Origin: Symmachiella dynata
GTDB taxonomy: Bacteria; Planctomycetota; Planctomycetia; Planctomycetales; Planctomycetaceae
NCBI RefSeq assembly: GCF_007747995.1
Contig: NZ_CP036276.1
Coordinates: forward strand, 440,001-504,000
Direction of reading: 5' to 3'
DNA length: 64,000 nucleotides
Part shown: positions 1 through 8,586 of the stretch, one piece after another
Position numbering within the stretch: position 1 is the stretch's first letter
How the letters are laid out: every line of letters begins with the position of its first letter
Translations under genes and position numbers: made by a program
The notes under the pieces: generated by a model
Told to the model about the DNA's origin: nothing
The model's database searches: none
The model's input: the letters and a program-made list of their open reading frames with translations, nothing else

Positions 1-1
1 G

Positions 2-199
2 GCAACATTTCTCACCGGGCTGCGGCCGGCGCGGTGGTACGGTTCGCGGCTGCTGCCGTTGGCGGGATGTGGTCTGCTGGTGTGGGTCCTGATTGGTGTG
101 CCGCAGTGGTGGGTCTACGGGTTTGCACCGCTGCTCGTGTTCTGCGGGTTACTAGTGGGGGTGATTCTGTATGTCGGCGACGTCCGCGATTACACATGA
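2..199 (+). CDS. C-terminal fragment of a membrane protein, cut by the window start
   Basis: An open frame enters from the left edge and ends at TGA 197-199, giving 65 residues with no start in the window. Two hydrophobic stretches are visible: one around LLPLAGCGLLVWVLIGV, and one around FAPLLVFCGLLVGVILYV. The chain ends in the polar tail GDVRDYT. This is the usual look of the last two membrane helices of an integral membrane protein. It ends 9 bp before the next gene, so the two are probably co-transcribed. A transporter permease is a reasonable guess, but nothing in the fragment identifies a family. Confidence 0.55.
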   Translation, partial: ATFLTGLRPARWYGSRLLPLAGCGLLVWVLIGVPQWWVYGFAPLLVFCGLLVGVILYVGDVRDYT

Positions 200-208
200 G
201 AGGCAGTC

Positions 209-1627
209 ATGAAACGCAAGTATTCGTTGTTCCGTAGTTTGGTGTTGACGCTCTTAATGACGTTGCCGCTTTTTATTGGAATCGCGGCATTGGTTGGCTT
301 CACCGGTGAATCGTGGAAGGAATACAAACGGTATCGCCGCAGCGTGGAGCCGCAGGGCTGGTCGGTCTATACGCGATTGGTCGTTCTCCGCGACGGGACC
401 CCGGCCATTGAAGAACAGATCCGTCATGAGAACCGTTACCAGCAAAAAATGATGACGTTGGAGGGTGTTGAGCTCCCGCGCGATGCGGAGCGTTTGCGGG
501 GAATCTACCTGCAAGATGATCTCGATGCACAGTCCAGACGGCTTCGACTTCAAGAGCGGTTGTTTACTCCAACCGAAGCTCTGAGGCCCAATCCGCCGCC
601 CCATTTTTACGATCCCAACCGCCCCGGTCATGTGTGGCTGTTTCGCGAGTCGGACCAGAATGCAGGCAAGTATTATTTGGTCAATATCGATCGTGATTTT
701 CAGCAGATCGAGCGTTATTTCGACCGCAACGGCATCCGCGATGACGAACCGGGCGCCGAGTCCAGTTTTAGCGAGCCGTTGGGGGTGATCGAGTCGGACG
801 GTGTAATCGTGTTCCAATCGGGACCAGAGATCGTGGCGATTGACTTTAAGAATCAATCGGTCACACAAATCAGTGACGACACGGCCTTAAGGTGGGGCTT
901 TCGTAAGGGGTATGGCGAAGGCGATTACCGCCGCGAGGTCATTTTGGTGTCCAAGAATAAAATTCAGACGATCGACTTTTCCGGCAACGAAGTGAACTCC
1001 TATGCGGTCGAGGGTCGTCGTGACGTCGAGTTATTCGTCACCGAAGACGATCATTTGTTAGTCAAAATGTACTCGAAACCGGTAGCAGAATCGACAACTG
1101 AAGGTCGCGTTAATATTTGGACGGAATCACTGTTTGAACTGCAGAACGACGGCCAAAAAAGTGAGTTAGAACAATACACGCGCCAAACACCTCGCTCTGC
1201 GCCGCTTGCAGAGACGGCAGGAATGCGCGCGGTTGATTGTTTCATCGGTCAAACGGGGTTAGGGATCATGTTTCCCGGGCCCGGCGTGTTGTTCTGTATT
1301 GAGTCGACGGGGGCCTACCTTGCCTCGCAGTACGAAAGTCGCCATGTCAAATTTGCAGAGAATTGGCAGCGGATTCACGCTCAGAGCCCCTGGGCGTTTC
1401 CCATGTCGGCATTTTTTGGCGCTATCGCCGCCTATTTTTGCTACAGTCGTCAGCGGCGGTATCAGGCTCGGTGGACGAAGACTTGGACGGTGTTTGTGTT
1501 TCTGTTTGGGCCGGCGGGGTATTTGGCGTGGCGGTGGCATCGGGAGTGGCCGCCGCCCGAGTTGGTGGGGGTGACGCGCGAGGAATTCGAGGGGCCGGCG
1601 GTGAATGGGTTGGAGGTGTTTGCTTAG
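209..1627 (+). CDS. Uncharacterised membrane protein with a large extracytoplasmic domain
   Basis: This is a 472-aa protein of no family I recognise. It has one N-terminal hydrophobic helix (about residues 10-30), then a long soluble middle part rich in beta-strand-like stretches. Those stretches include GVIVFQSGPEIVAIDF and VILVSKNKIQTIDFSG, which resemble propeller or PQQ-like blades. Two C-terminal hydrophobic segments lie around residues 398-413 and 425-445. The expected topology is a sensor-like domain outside the cytoplasmic membrane with a short cytoplasmic tail. ATG 209 follows the upstream membrane-protein fragment by 9 bp, with GAGAGGCAG nearby as a weak ribosome site, so an operon is likely. 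A degenerate copy of its last ~57 bp recurs at 2496-2551 (see the duplication entry). Confidence 0.6.
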   Translation: MKRKYSLFRSLVLTLLMTLPLFIGIAALVGFTGESWKEYKRYRRSVEPQGWSVYTRLVVLRDGTPAIEEQIRHENRYQQKMMTLEGVELPRDAERLRGIYLQDDLDAQSRRLRLQERLFTPTEALRPNPPPHFYDPNRPGHVWLFRESDQNAGKYYLVNIDRDFQQIERYFDRNGIRDDEPGAESSFSEPLGVIESDGVIVFQSGPEIVAIDFKNQSVTQISDDTALRWGFRKGYGEGDYRREVILVSKNKIQTIDFSGNEVNSYAVEGRRDVELFVTEDDHLLVKMYSKPVAESTTEGRVNIWTESLFELQNDGQKSELEQYTRQTPRSAPLAETAGMRAVDCFIGQTGLGIMFPGPGVLFCIESTGAYLASQYESRHVKFAENWQRIHAQSPWAFPMSAFFGAIAAYFCYSRQRRYQARWTKTWTVFVFLFGPAGYLAWRWHREWPPPELVGVTREEFEGPAVNGLEVFA

Positions 1628-2743
1628 CAGCGGGTGAGTTACATTACTTAGAAAACTAGGGGGTAGAAATCATGCATGCACTCTGCACATTGACCTTTAT
1701 GGTGTTGTTGACGTTGGTGACGAGCACCGCTCAGGCGGAGGGATTGATCCATCAGCTACCCAAAGACGGCGCTTGGGTTCGATACGATGTTAGCGGCGAA
1801 GCCAAGGGACCCGATGGGGCTGTCAAGGCGACTCTCAAGGGGACGCTCACGATCAGTTCAGTCGGCGAAACAACGGTCGATAACGAAAAATGCCGCTGGA
1901 TCGAACTCGATACCCAAATCGACTTCAAAACAAATGGGGGACGTGAAGGCAAACAGAGCGAGGTTTTGAAGCTCCTCATTCCGGAAAAATTCCTGACAAA
2001 AAATCAGAACCCGATTGACCAAGTCTTGAAAGCGTACAAGAAGAATTCGCAGGGCACGATTCAGCAACTTGACCCCAAAGACTCGTCGGGGCGTAGCTTT
2101 CAAGGGATGGACGAATTTTTCCATTCTCCGTTGAAGCAACTCAAAAAACTAGAAGCCGAAGTTGTCGAGACCAAACTGGGAAAACTGAAGTGTGAAGGTT
2201 GGCAAGGCCGTGAAACCAAAAATGAGACCGTTTTCAAGACTCAAACGCGCCTCCACGAAAAAGCACCATTTGGTGTGGTCAGTTTTCGCTATGAAAAGGA
2301 AAGAATCCGCAACGGACAATCCAACGGAAAAAGAGACTCGGTGTTGAAATTAGTGGACTACGGAAAGAATGCAAAAAGCCAACTCTCTGACAGTCAATAA
2401 TGCGAACGTATGAATTCTCTCAGTTGCTCGGCGAGATGGCTTGAGAGGAAGCCAGTGATTGTTTCGGAGGATTTCCGCGATCTCATCGCGAACCAGTGGC
2501 GAATGGGTTACAGGTGTTTGCTTAACGGTTGGCGGGTTACGTGACTTAGAACTAGTTTCAAAACTCGGTTGCGATTGTTCTCGAAACGTTCAGATCAGTG
2601 TCAGTGAGACGCGTCAGAGGGTTTTAAAACCACTTGTAAAAATCTAGAGGGTAGAAATCATGCATGCACTCTGCACATTGACCTTTATGGTGTTGTTGAC
2701 GTTGGTGACGACCACTGCTCAGGCGGAGGGATTGATCCATCAG
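1598..2743 (+). repeat. Tandem duplication: 3' end of the 472-aa gene plus secreted gene
   Basis: Two pairs of matching segments reveal the event. Bases 1598-1653 (end of the 472-aa gene and its stop) match 2496-2551 at about 44 of 56 positions with an offset of 898. Bases 1661-1755 match 2649-2743 at 93 of 95 positions with an offset of 988. The second copy therefore carries a decayed copy of the upstream gene's end, including the string AGGTGTTTGCTTA, in the spacer between the two secreted-protein genes. About 90 bp of extra sequence lies in the second spacer. Span given is from the first to the last matching base. Confidence 0.75.
1672..2400 (+). CDS. Secreted protein of unknown function, tandem paralogue 1
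   Basis: The protein has 242 aa and begins with a clear Sec signal peptide (MHALCTLTFMVLLTLVTSTAQAEG, cut probably after AQA). The mature part is about 220 residues and contains no motif I recognise. It starts with GLIHQLPKDGAWVRYDV and has an evenly charged beta-rich pattern ending in LVDYGKNAKSQLSD. It is a paralogue of the next gene (2660-3391). The two share the signal peptide almost base for base, plus scattered identities such as KLLIPE, LHKSAPFGVV/LHEKAPFGVV and DYGKNAKS/DFGKDAKS. ATG 1672 has GGGGGTAGAAATC in front of it. The most likely place of action is the periplasm or cell surface. Confidence 0.7.
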   Translation: MHALCTLTFMVLLTLVTSTAQAEGLIHQLPKDGAWVRYDVSGEAKGPDGAVKATLKGTLTISSVGETTVDNEKCRWIELDTQIDFKTNGGREGKQSEVLKLLIPEKFLTKNQNPIDQVLKAYKKNSQGTIQQLDPKDSSGRSFQGMDEFFHSPLKQLKKLEAEVVETKLGKLKCEGWQGRETKNETVFKTQTRLHEKAPFGVVSFRYEKERIRNGQSNGKRDSVLKLVDYGKNAKSQLSDSQ

Positions 2744-3391
2744 TTGCCCGAGGACGGTGCTTGGGCCCAATTTGATATTCAGGGCAAGGGAACGGATGCT
2801 GATGGCAGCACGGTTACACTTTCTGGAACAATCACTATGAGTTCTGTCGGCACGGCTGAGGTCGATGGAGAACAATGTCGCTGGATTGAGGTCGCTACGG
2901 AGGGCAAAAGAGACGACCAAGCATTTACGGACATCGTTAAGTTGCTCATACCCGAATCGCAGCTTGCGCAAGGAAAGGATCCGCTGAAGCATGTCTTAAA
3001 GATCTGGCATAAGCATTCACAGGTCCCCGGCGGCGCCAAGCAAATCGAAGACCTTGCCGGGCAAAATGCACGCTATCTTCGAAAGTTTCGTCCGTTACTA
3101 CATGGACCCTTTGAAATGGTGCAAAAGCTCGAAAAAGCACCAGTCGATAGCAAACTCGGCAAGGTCGATTGCGACGGGTATTCGGCCTCAGGAGAGGTCG
3201 AAATGGGGACGATTTTAATGAACTCACAGTACACCATACGTTTGCACAAAAGTGCCCCGTTTGGTGTGGTCACATGGCAAGCTGAGACTGAAGTGTCGCG
3301 AGAAGGCCAGGCTCTCGGAACGATGAGCACTAAATTCAAGTTGTCCGATTTCGGGAAAGATGCCAAGAGTGCGATTCCCGACGCCAAGTAA
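2660..3391 (+). CDS. Secreted protein of unknown function, tandem paralogue 2
   Basis: The protein has 243 aa and carries the same signal peptide as the gene before it (MHALCTLTFMVLLTLVTTTAQAEG). The mature part is only moderately similar to paralogue 1. It keeps the framework (GLIHQLPEDGAWAQFD, GTITMSSVG, CRWIE, DIVKLLIPES, KLGKVDCDGY, LHKSAPFGVV, DFGKDAKSAIPD), so the fold and role should be the same. No catalytic motif is visible. The start ATG 2660 is preceded by AGAGGGTAGAAATC, matching the first copy. A di-haem protein gene converges on it 110 bp downstream. Confidence 0.7.
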   Translation: MHALCTLTFMVLLTLVTTTAQAEGLIHQLPEDGAWAQFDIQGKGTDADGSTVTLSGTITMSSVGTAEVDGEQCRWIEVATEGKRDDQAFTDIVKLLIPESQLAQGKDPLKHVLKIWHKHSQVPGGAKQIEDLAGQNARYLRKFRPLLHGPFEMVQKLEKAPVDSKLGKVDCDGYSASGEVEMGTILMNSQYTIRLHKSAPFGVVTWQAETEVSREGQALGTMSTKFKLSDFGKDAKSAIPDAK

Positions 3392-3501
3392 CGATGGAAT
3401 TCAAATTCCAGTCACCGTGACGTTGCAGTGAGGCAGGCTAGGCTTTTTACGTTTCTTCCTAAGGAACCTTCCCCACGATTGTTTCCCGATTTCAGATGGT
3501 C

Positions 3502-4941
3502 TTAGGGTAGCACGTTATTTTTTGCGGCGTCCAGGAGCGTTTGTGCTTCATCCGCGGCTTTGGTTTCGGCGAAGCGTTTGACGATCAGCATCAGTTTGGC
3601 GGTCTTGATGCGGGGTTCGGTGGCGGCGCGGGCTTTTTTGAGCGCTTTGCTGGCTAGCTTTTCACGATTAGCGGCACGTTCGGCGTCGTCTGCCGGATCG
3701 GGTTTGGATTTGGGTTTAGGGGTACGGCGCTTGGTGGAGGTCAGTCGCTGCTTGGGATCGGCGAACGGGTCGGAAAATCGTGGATCGTTCAAAAAAGAAT
3801 TATCGGTCAGCGTGTGGAGGAAGGCGACCAGCGCGTTGATCTCGGTGTTGCTGAGATTGAGTCGTTCCGGCGTCTCGTTTTGGGGGCCGCCGCCTCGTCG
3901 TCCACGTCGCCCCCCGCGTCCCCGACCGCGCCGGCCGGAGAGTGAACGGTCCAATTGGGGATGATTTTGCACGCCGGAATTATAGTGCTCGATCACCTCG
4001 TGCAGATTTTTGAAGCGGCCGTCGTGCATGTAGGGAGCGCGGACGGCGATGTTCCGTAGTGACGGCGCTTTGAAGCGTCCGCCGCCGGCTCCGTTGTCTT
4101 TGTCGGTGTTCAGATCCAAACCATTGTTGGTGGCATTGCGGCTGATATGGCTGGTCGTGCCGTGGCAACGGTCACAGCGCGCCGAGCGTCCGACGCCGAA
4201 TCCTCCGGAAAAAAGTTGCAGTCCCAACAGTTCTTGCTGGTTGAATGTTTTTTGAAACGTCGGATACACACCGCCACCACCGGCGAAGGCTTGGTCATAT
4301 TTCGATTGGAAAGAAACCAACGAACGGACGAATTGAGCCAGTGCGCGGGAGATGCGGTTGCGGTTGATTTCCGGTGTGCCGAAAGCGGCTTCGAACAGGG
4401 GGGGATAGAAATCGACGCTGCGGAGTTTGATTTCGAGGTCGTCTAGATTCATGCCCATTTCGATTTCATCTTGGATGGGCATCAGCACCTGGTCTTCGAG
4501 CGTGGCCGCCCGTTCGTCCCAGAAGAAACGGCCGGGGGCGTAGAAGCGGGCATTGGTCAGTCCCATTGAGCGGCGCTTGGTCCGTTTACCGTGCAGTCCC
4601 TTGCTCAGTTTTTCCGGATCGGAAAATCCGTGTTTTTGTTGGTGGCAGGAGGAGCAGGAGGTGGTGTCGTTGGCCGAGAGTCGTTTGTCATAGAATAAGA
4701 CGCGGCCGAGTGCTGCTCCGGCATTGGTGATCGGGTTATCGGCCGGCGTATTGTCGGTGCCGATGGCATTGCCGTAACGGCGATCGGGGATAAGCAGGTG
4801 CGGCGGCAAAGTCACGTCGGCATATTCGTACGTTTTGGCCGGTAGGTGCGGAACCGGGAGCGCGGTCGCTGAGTCATCCGCCGCTTGGGCGGCGATGGCG
4901 ACCGTGAAAGCCGCCAAAATTAATGCCGTGAATCTTGCCAT
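3502..4941 (-). CDS. Di-haem cytochrome c peroxidase/MauG-family protein with basic C-terminal extension
   Basis: This is a 479-aa exported haem protein. It has a signal peptide (about 1-20) and two c-type haem attachment sites, CSSCH at 96-100 and CDRCH at 256-260. The segment APYMHDGRF near 302-310 would supply the distal Met ligand of the second haem. Order and spacing fit the bacterial di-haem cytochrome c peroxidase/MauG family, which reduces peroxides or oxidises a partner protein in the periplasm. Two oddities stand out. An Arg/Gly-rich run lies at about 337-352, inside the second haem domain. A Lys/Ala-rich tail of about 85 residues (395-479) lies beyond the usual family end. The gene stands alone and converges with the secreted paralogue 2. 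Whether it is a peroxidase or an oxidase of another substrate cannot be told from sequence. Confidence 0.85.
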   Translation of the reverse strand: MARFTALILAAFTVAIAAQAADDSATALPVPHLPAKTYEYADVTLPPHLLIPDRRYGNAIGTDNTPADNPITNAGAALGRVLFYDKRLSANDTTSCSSCHQQKHGFSDPEKLSKGLHGKRTKRRSMGLTNARFYAPGRFFWDERAATLEDQVLMPIQDEIEMGMNLDDLEIKLRSVDFYPPLFEAAFGTPEINRNRISRALAQFVRSLVSFQSKYDQAFAGGGGVYPTFQKTFNQQELLGLQLFSGGFGVGRSARCDRCHGTTSHISRNATNNGLDLNTDKDNGAGGGRFKAPSLRNIAVRAPYMHDGRFKNLHEVIEHYNSGVQNHPQLDRSLSGRRGRGRGGRRGRRGGGPQNETPERLNLSNTEINALVAFLHTLTDNSFLNDPRFSDPFADPKQRLTSTKRRTPKPKSKPDPADDAERAANREKLASKALKKARAATEPRIKTAKLMLIVKRFAETKAADEAQTLLDAAKNNVLP

Positions 4942-5075
4942 CGCTACGTCGTGCTCCGAGGTGTTGTACGAAATGTCTCCAAGGGGTTAAACGGGTTTTT
5001 TGAGGGGGAATTCGCGCTCTTTTACGGGCATTTATGCAATTGGCGGAATGTTCGCCGATGTCTATAAGGCGGGGT

Positions 5076-5639
5076 TCACACCTTGCCATCAAGAAAGGAA
5101 AGGTGTTTACCGTCAACAATCTTATCCACACTGGATTCGATCCAGTCAGTGAAGGTCCGTTCTTCAACGAATTGTGGGGGAAGAAACGCACCGCCACCGT
5201 ATGCAAAAATGCGACCGACAAATGGGCCGTTGATAATGAGCGAATAGACCCAGCCGCAGCCGAGTTCGGCGACGCAGATTGTGCCGACCAGTGGGTCCCA
5301 TTCATGGTTGTCCCATCGCTCTTCGTAACGATCGACATTTTGTACGTCGATCCATTTATCACCATGTTGCACGGCATCAGGGGTGATGATGCAGGGTTGA
5401 GTCAAACAGATCTCCGGTTGCGGCCGTTTAATGTCGTAACGATAGTGCCAATCAGCCAACGGGCTGAGTCGACATGGGCTAAAACCGCCATTTGCAATCG
5501 TCGTAATAAATTCGACATAATCCACCGGCAACGAAATCCCCGCTTGAGCTTCGAACTCACGGACTTCTTCTATCGAGAGCGGGGGTCGTATATTAATGCC
5601 AGAGTCTTGGACTTTTGTTTTGAGGTGTTCGAGCGACAT
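5076..5639 (-). CDS. SUKH-domain (SMI1/KNR4 family) protein
   Basis: I start this at ATG 5639 (MSLEHLKTKV), because GCGGGAGAAATGC gives a good ribosome site there. An in-frame start 48 bp upstream lacks one. The product is 187 aa. The SMI1/KNR4 signature is clear: SIEEVREFEAQAGISLPVDYVEF followed by ITTIANGGFSP, with later aromatic motifs (WDPLVGTICVAELGCGWVYSLI and GRIFAYGGG). In bacteria this superfamily commonly supplies immunity proteins for contact-dependent or polymorphic toxins. No toxin gene is adjacent, so it could be an orphan immunity gene or have another binding role. It acts in the cytoplasm. Confidence 0.75.
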   Translation of the reverse strand: MSLEHLKTKVQDSGINIRPPLSIEEVREFEAQAGISLPVDYVEFITTIANGGFSPCRLSPLADWHYRYDIKRPQPEICLTQPCIITPDAVQHGDKWIDVQNVDRYEERWDNHEWDPLVGTICVAELGCGWVYSLIINGPFVGRIFAYGGGAFLPPQFVEERTFTDWIESSVDKIVDGKHLSFLDGKV

Positions 5640-5749
5640 GCATTTCTCCCGCTGGGGAAGAACGGTTTTGTTATCCACCCAGCACAATACTGCCTGTGTG
5701 CTATCGACGATCGCAAACAGCTCTTGTTGTTAAGCGGCGGGGTCTTCCG

Positions 5750-6046
5750 TCAAAGTACAGTCAGGAGATAATTGCGAATCATTTGCCGTTCACCGGGACT
5801 GAGTCGGCCGCGAAAGCGGAGTTTGAGACGTTTCTGATCGTCGCGCCAACCTGAGATGGTCACCGATTCGGCAGAGAGATGGATGTCTCGAAAATAACCG
5901 ACAATCTCGTGCTGTTGGTGTTTGGCGATCCGTCCGGTGACCTGTGTTCCTCCGGCGCTGGTACGGATTTGAAACTCATAGCGGGGCCGGACCGTCAGCC
6001 AAATCACATATAAAACGATCGGGATGATTAGGTATTTCAGCCACAT
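5750..6046 (-). CDS. Small membrane-anchored protein, DUF3634-like
   Basis: The product has 98 aa, with one N-terminal membrane helix (about 2-18, LKYLIIPIVLYVIWLTV). A short cytoplasmic domain follows, whose layout resembles DUF3634: a beta strand after the helix (YEFQIR), VTGRIAKH, FRDIHL, VTISGW and KLRFRGRLSPGERQMIRNYL. The family has no known function. The family call rests on my memory of the pattern and is tentative. It lies in the same orientation as the SUKH gene, 110 bp upstream of that gene's start, with a divergent HisA-like gene on the other side. Confidence 0.5.
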   Translation of the reverse strand: MWLKYLIIPIVLYVIWLTVRPRYEFQIRTSAGGTQVTGRIAKHQQHEIVGYFRDIHLSAESVTISGWRDDQKRLKLRFRGRLSPGERQMIRNYLLTVL

Positions 6047-6202
6047 GACCCCAAAGGCTCAATGAGGGGAGTAGGAACGCTTAGCGATGTTTTCATGATA
6101 CGGTATTTTTGCGGCGAAAGTGAACCAAAGCGTTTGGAATCTTGCCGACGTTGTGATCGTTGTCGCTGACCGCCATACTTGGGAGACCTCCCATTTCTTC
6201 CC

Positions 6203-6949
6203 ATGGCGACGACTATGCAAATCATTCCAGTGCTCGACATATTAGATGGCAACGTGGTTCGCGGTGTGGCGGGGCGGCGTGATGAGTATCAACCGGTGGA
6301 GAGTGTGTTGGCTGCCGGCGCAAATCCTCTGGATATCGCACGCGGGTACCGCGACGCGTTGGGGTTAAAGCGACTGTATCTGGCTGACCTGGACGCCATC
6401 ATGCACGGACGTCCTAATCGCAAACTCTGGAAAAAATTGGTGGATGATGGATTTGAAATCCTGGTGGATGCGGGGGTGAAAACGATCGCCGATGCGCAAC
6501 AGGTGTATGCCAGTGGAGCGACGGCTGCGATTGTGGCGTTGGAGACATCGCCCTCGCGCGAATTGCTGGCTGAACTTTGCACGCAATACGGTCCGCCGCG
6601 GGTGATTTTCAGCCTGGACCTCAAACAGGGGCGTCCGCTGGGAACGTTGGATCAATGGCAAAACCCAGCGCCATTTGACTTGGCTGTCGAAGCTGTCAGT
6701 TTGGGGGTCGAGCAAATGATCGTGCTCGATTTGGCATGGGTCGGAACGGGGGAGGGCTTGGCGACGGAGGAGTTGTGTCGACGGTTGTTGGAGCGGTTCA
6801 CCCAACTGCAGGTGATCACCGGCGGCGGGATCCGTGGTCCGGGTGATTTACCGGTGGTTCAAGCGACCGGAGTGCATGGATTGTTGCTGGCCTCGGCGCT
6901 ACATAGCGGGCGGATTGATCGCGCCGCGCTCGATGCCTGGCGCGCGTAG
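6203..6949 (+). CDS. HisA/HisF-related TIM-barrel protein
   Basis: The product is about 248 aa. It aligns over its length with phosphoribosyl-formimino-AICAR-phosphate isomerase (HisA): QIIPVLDILDGNVVRG at the start (catalytic Asp of strand 1 kept), SLDLKQG in the middle (second catalytic Asp kept), and a C-terminal phosphate-site GGGIRGPGDL. The first phosphate-loop region reads VDAGVKT instead of the usual GGGIR, so true HisA activity is doubtful. HisA-like paralogues occur with tetrahydromethanopterin-linked C1 genes in planctomycetes and methylotrophs. That is the alternative I favour, but no other C1 gene is in view. The start is uncertain: ATG 6203 is used, ATG 6215 is equally possible, and neither has a good ribosome site. 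Confidence 0.7.
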   Translation: MATTMQIIPVLDILDGNVVRGVAGRRDEYQPVESVLAAGANPLDIARGYRDALGLKRLYLADLDAIMHGRPNRKLWKKLVDDGFEILVDAGVKTIADAQQVYASGATAAIVALETSPSRELLAELCTQYGPPRVIFSLDLKQGRPLGTLDQWQNPAPFDLAVEAVSLGVEQMIVLDLAWVGTGEGLATEELCRRLLERFTQLQVITGGGIRGPGDLPVVQATGVHGLLLASALHSGRIDRAALDAWRA

Positions 6950-6996
6950 TCTTAGTTTGTTTACGACTGGATAATGTGCCTGTGGCAAAGACAACC

Positions 6997-7032
6997 GGGT
7001 GGCTGGGGACGGACGCAGTCCGCCCCCAGTGC
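6997..7032. repeat. Palindromic repeat P1 (36 bp)
   Basis: This imperfect palindrome begins GGGTGGCTGGGGACGGAC and ends GTCCGCCCCCAGTGC, so it can fold into a long hairpin. It matches P2 at 8587-8622 at 33 of 36 bases. It sits between two convergent genes (HisA-like and RNase D), where it could act as a bidirectional terminator. Confidence 0.75.
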
Positions 7033-7157
7033 ATTGGACTCCCACATTTATTGCGGGCAGGTCAACCGTGCAATTATGCGTATGGGGGAGTTGAGGACTT
7101 TTGTCCTACATAGAAAGGTGCGTCGCGACGCCCCCTCCGGGTAGTGGCAGCGGGGGC

Positions 7158-8339
7158 TCAATCGGGTTCGTCGAATACGATTGGGTGGTTGGATTGCAGG
7201 TCGCCGACGCGCATGGTGATCTTGCCGTCTAGGAGGTCGGTTAGCAGGTCGCCGCAGACTTCGGCGCGCCAGCCTTGGGCGATGCGGGGGACGGTGCCGT
7301 TTTCCTTGTCGTAAACATGCCAGCGGACCAATTGCTTGAGATCTGAGGTCGTGCCGACCAGTTGCATGGAGACGTCTTGTTCCGCGCAGCGATTGGCCAA
7401 CGCGATGGACAGCAGTTTGCCCAAGATCTGTTCGTCCCGTTCCTTTTCCTTGCGGATTTGTTTGGGCCACTGGGCTTTGGGAAGATCGCGTCCGCGTGCG
7501 ATCGCTTCGAGGATGGCCGGCGCCATGTCCCGGTAAAACGGGCCGCGGTTCATGTCCCGCGTCGCCAGCAGGTCATTGACCGTTTGTGGTTGCCGTTTGG
7601 CGACATCGATCAATAGGTCGTCACGAAGGATTTTCCGAGCCGGACGGTCCCGTTTCTCAGCCTCGTTGCTGCGCCATTCGTACAATTCGCGGGCGACGGC
7701 CAAATCGCGGGAACGGAGCGAATTGACGCCCGACAATCGCCGCCAGTTTTCCCGAGTCCGCTCGGCGTCGATTTCATCGATCATGCGTTCAAACTCGTCA
7801 ACCGCCCAGCTACTCCGTCCCCGTTTTTCGAGTGTGGCTTGTTGTGTTCGCCAGACATCCAGCAAGTGCCGCACGTCCTCAATGGCGTAGTGCACTTGTT
7901 TATCGGATAGCGGACGACGGCGCCAATCGGTGCGTGTCTCCTTGCCATAAACTTCGACACCTAAGACGCGGTTGAGTAAAGCGGTATGGCCCAGCGGAAA
8001 GCTCAGTCCGATCAATCCCTGCGCGATTTGCACATCAATTAGCTTTTGGGGTCGCTTGCCGGCCAGATTGACGCAGAAACGGACCTCTTCGCGACCGCCG
8101 TGGACAACGATGGTCGTTTCCTCATCGGTCATCAAATCCCACCAGGGGGTGAGGTCTTCGAGCTTAAACGGATCGACCGCGACCTGACGATCCGCCGTGG
8201 CGAATTGCAGCAAGCAGAGTTGTGGCCGGAACGTGTATTCCGAGACGAATTCTGTATCAAACGCCACGAGGCCCGATTGGCGAATATGGTCGCAGAGTTC
8301 AGCAAAATCCTCTTGCTTGACGATTAACTCATCTGACAT
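7158..8339 (-). CDS. rnd: Ribonuclease D
   Basis: This is a DEDDy-type 3'-5' exoribonuclease that trims the 3' ends of tRNA precursors and other stable RNAs. I start it at ATG 8339 (MSDELIVKQEDF). The frame stays open upstream to 8771, but that stretch is repeat-derived and not coding-like. The 393-aa length fits the family (about 375 in E. coli). Exo I is intact (FDTEF, D28 and E30), as is Exo III (YAIED, Y151 and D155). Exo II reads HGGREEVRF, putting Glu85 where E. coli numbering has Asp85. Residues after about 215 look like the HRDC domain. Palindromic repeats flank the gene on both sides. Confidence 0.88.
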   Translation of the reverse strand: MSDELIVKQEDFAELCDHIRQSGLVAFDTEFVSEYTFRPQLCLLQFATADRQVAVDPFKLEDLTPWWDLMTDEETTIVVHGGREEVRFCVNLAGKRPQKLIDVQIAQGLIGLSFPLGHTALLNRVLGVEVYGKETRTDWRRRPLSDKQVHYAIEDVRHLLDVWRTQQATLEKRGRSSWAVDEFERMIDEIDAERTRENWRRLSGVNSLRSRDLAVARELYEWRSNEAEKRDRPARKILRDDLLIDVAKRQPQTVNDLLATRDMNRGPFYRDMAPAILEAIARGRDLPKAQWPKQIRKEKERDEQILGKLLSIALANRCAEQDVSMQLVGTTSDLKQLVRWHVYDKENGTVPRIAQGWRAEVCGDLLTDLLDGKITMRVGDLQSNHPIVFDEPD

Positions 8340-8586
8340 CTCTGTATTATCCTGACCGAGGCAGCATACCAACGATAGTGTCCCGAAATAGTGACAACCT
8401 ATCCGCAGCCGTGCAAGAGTAGAGATTTTTTCACTCATCCGCGTGGTGGTGAGCAACTCCCGTAGGGCAGGTTGTAACGGCCGTTGTTGGCCGACCGATG
8501 CTCTGGGAAGTGGGGGCCGTTTGAATTGACTCCGGACCCGGACCGACTGGTTTTTTGTATAAAAAATCATATGTAAGAGGGACGAT

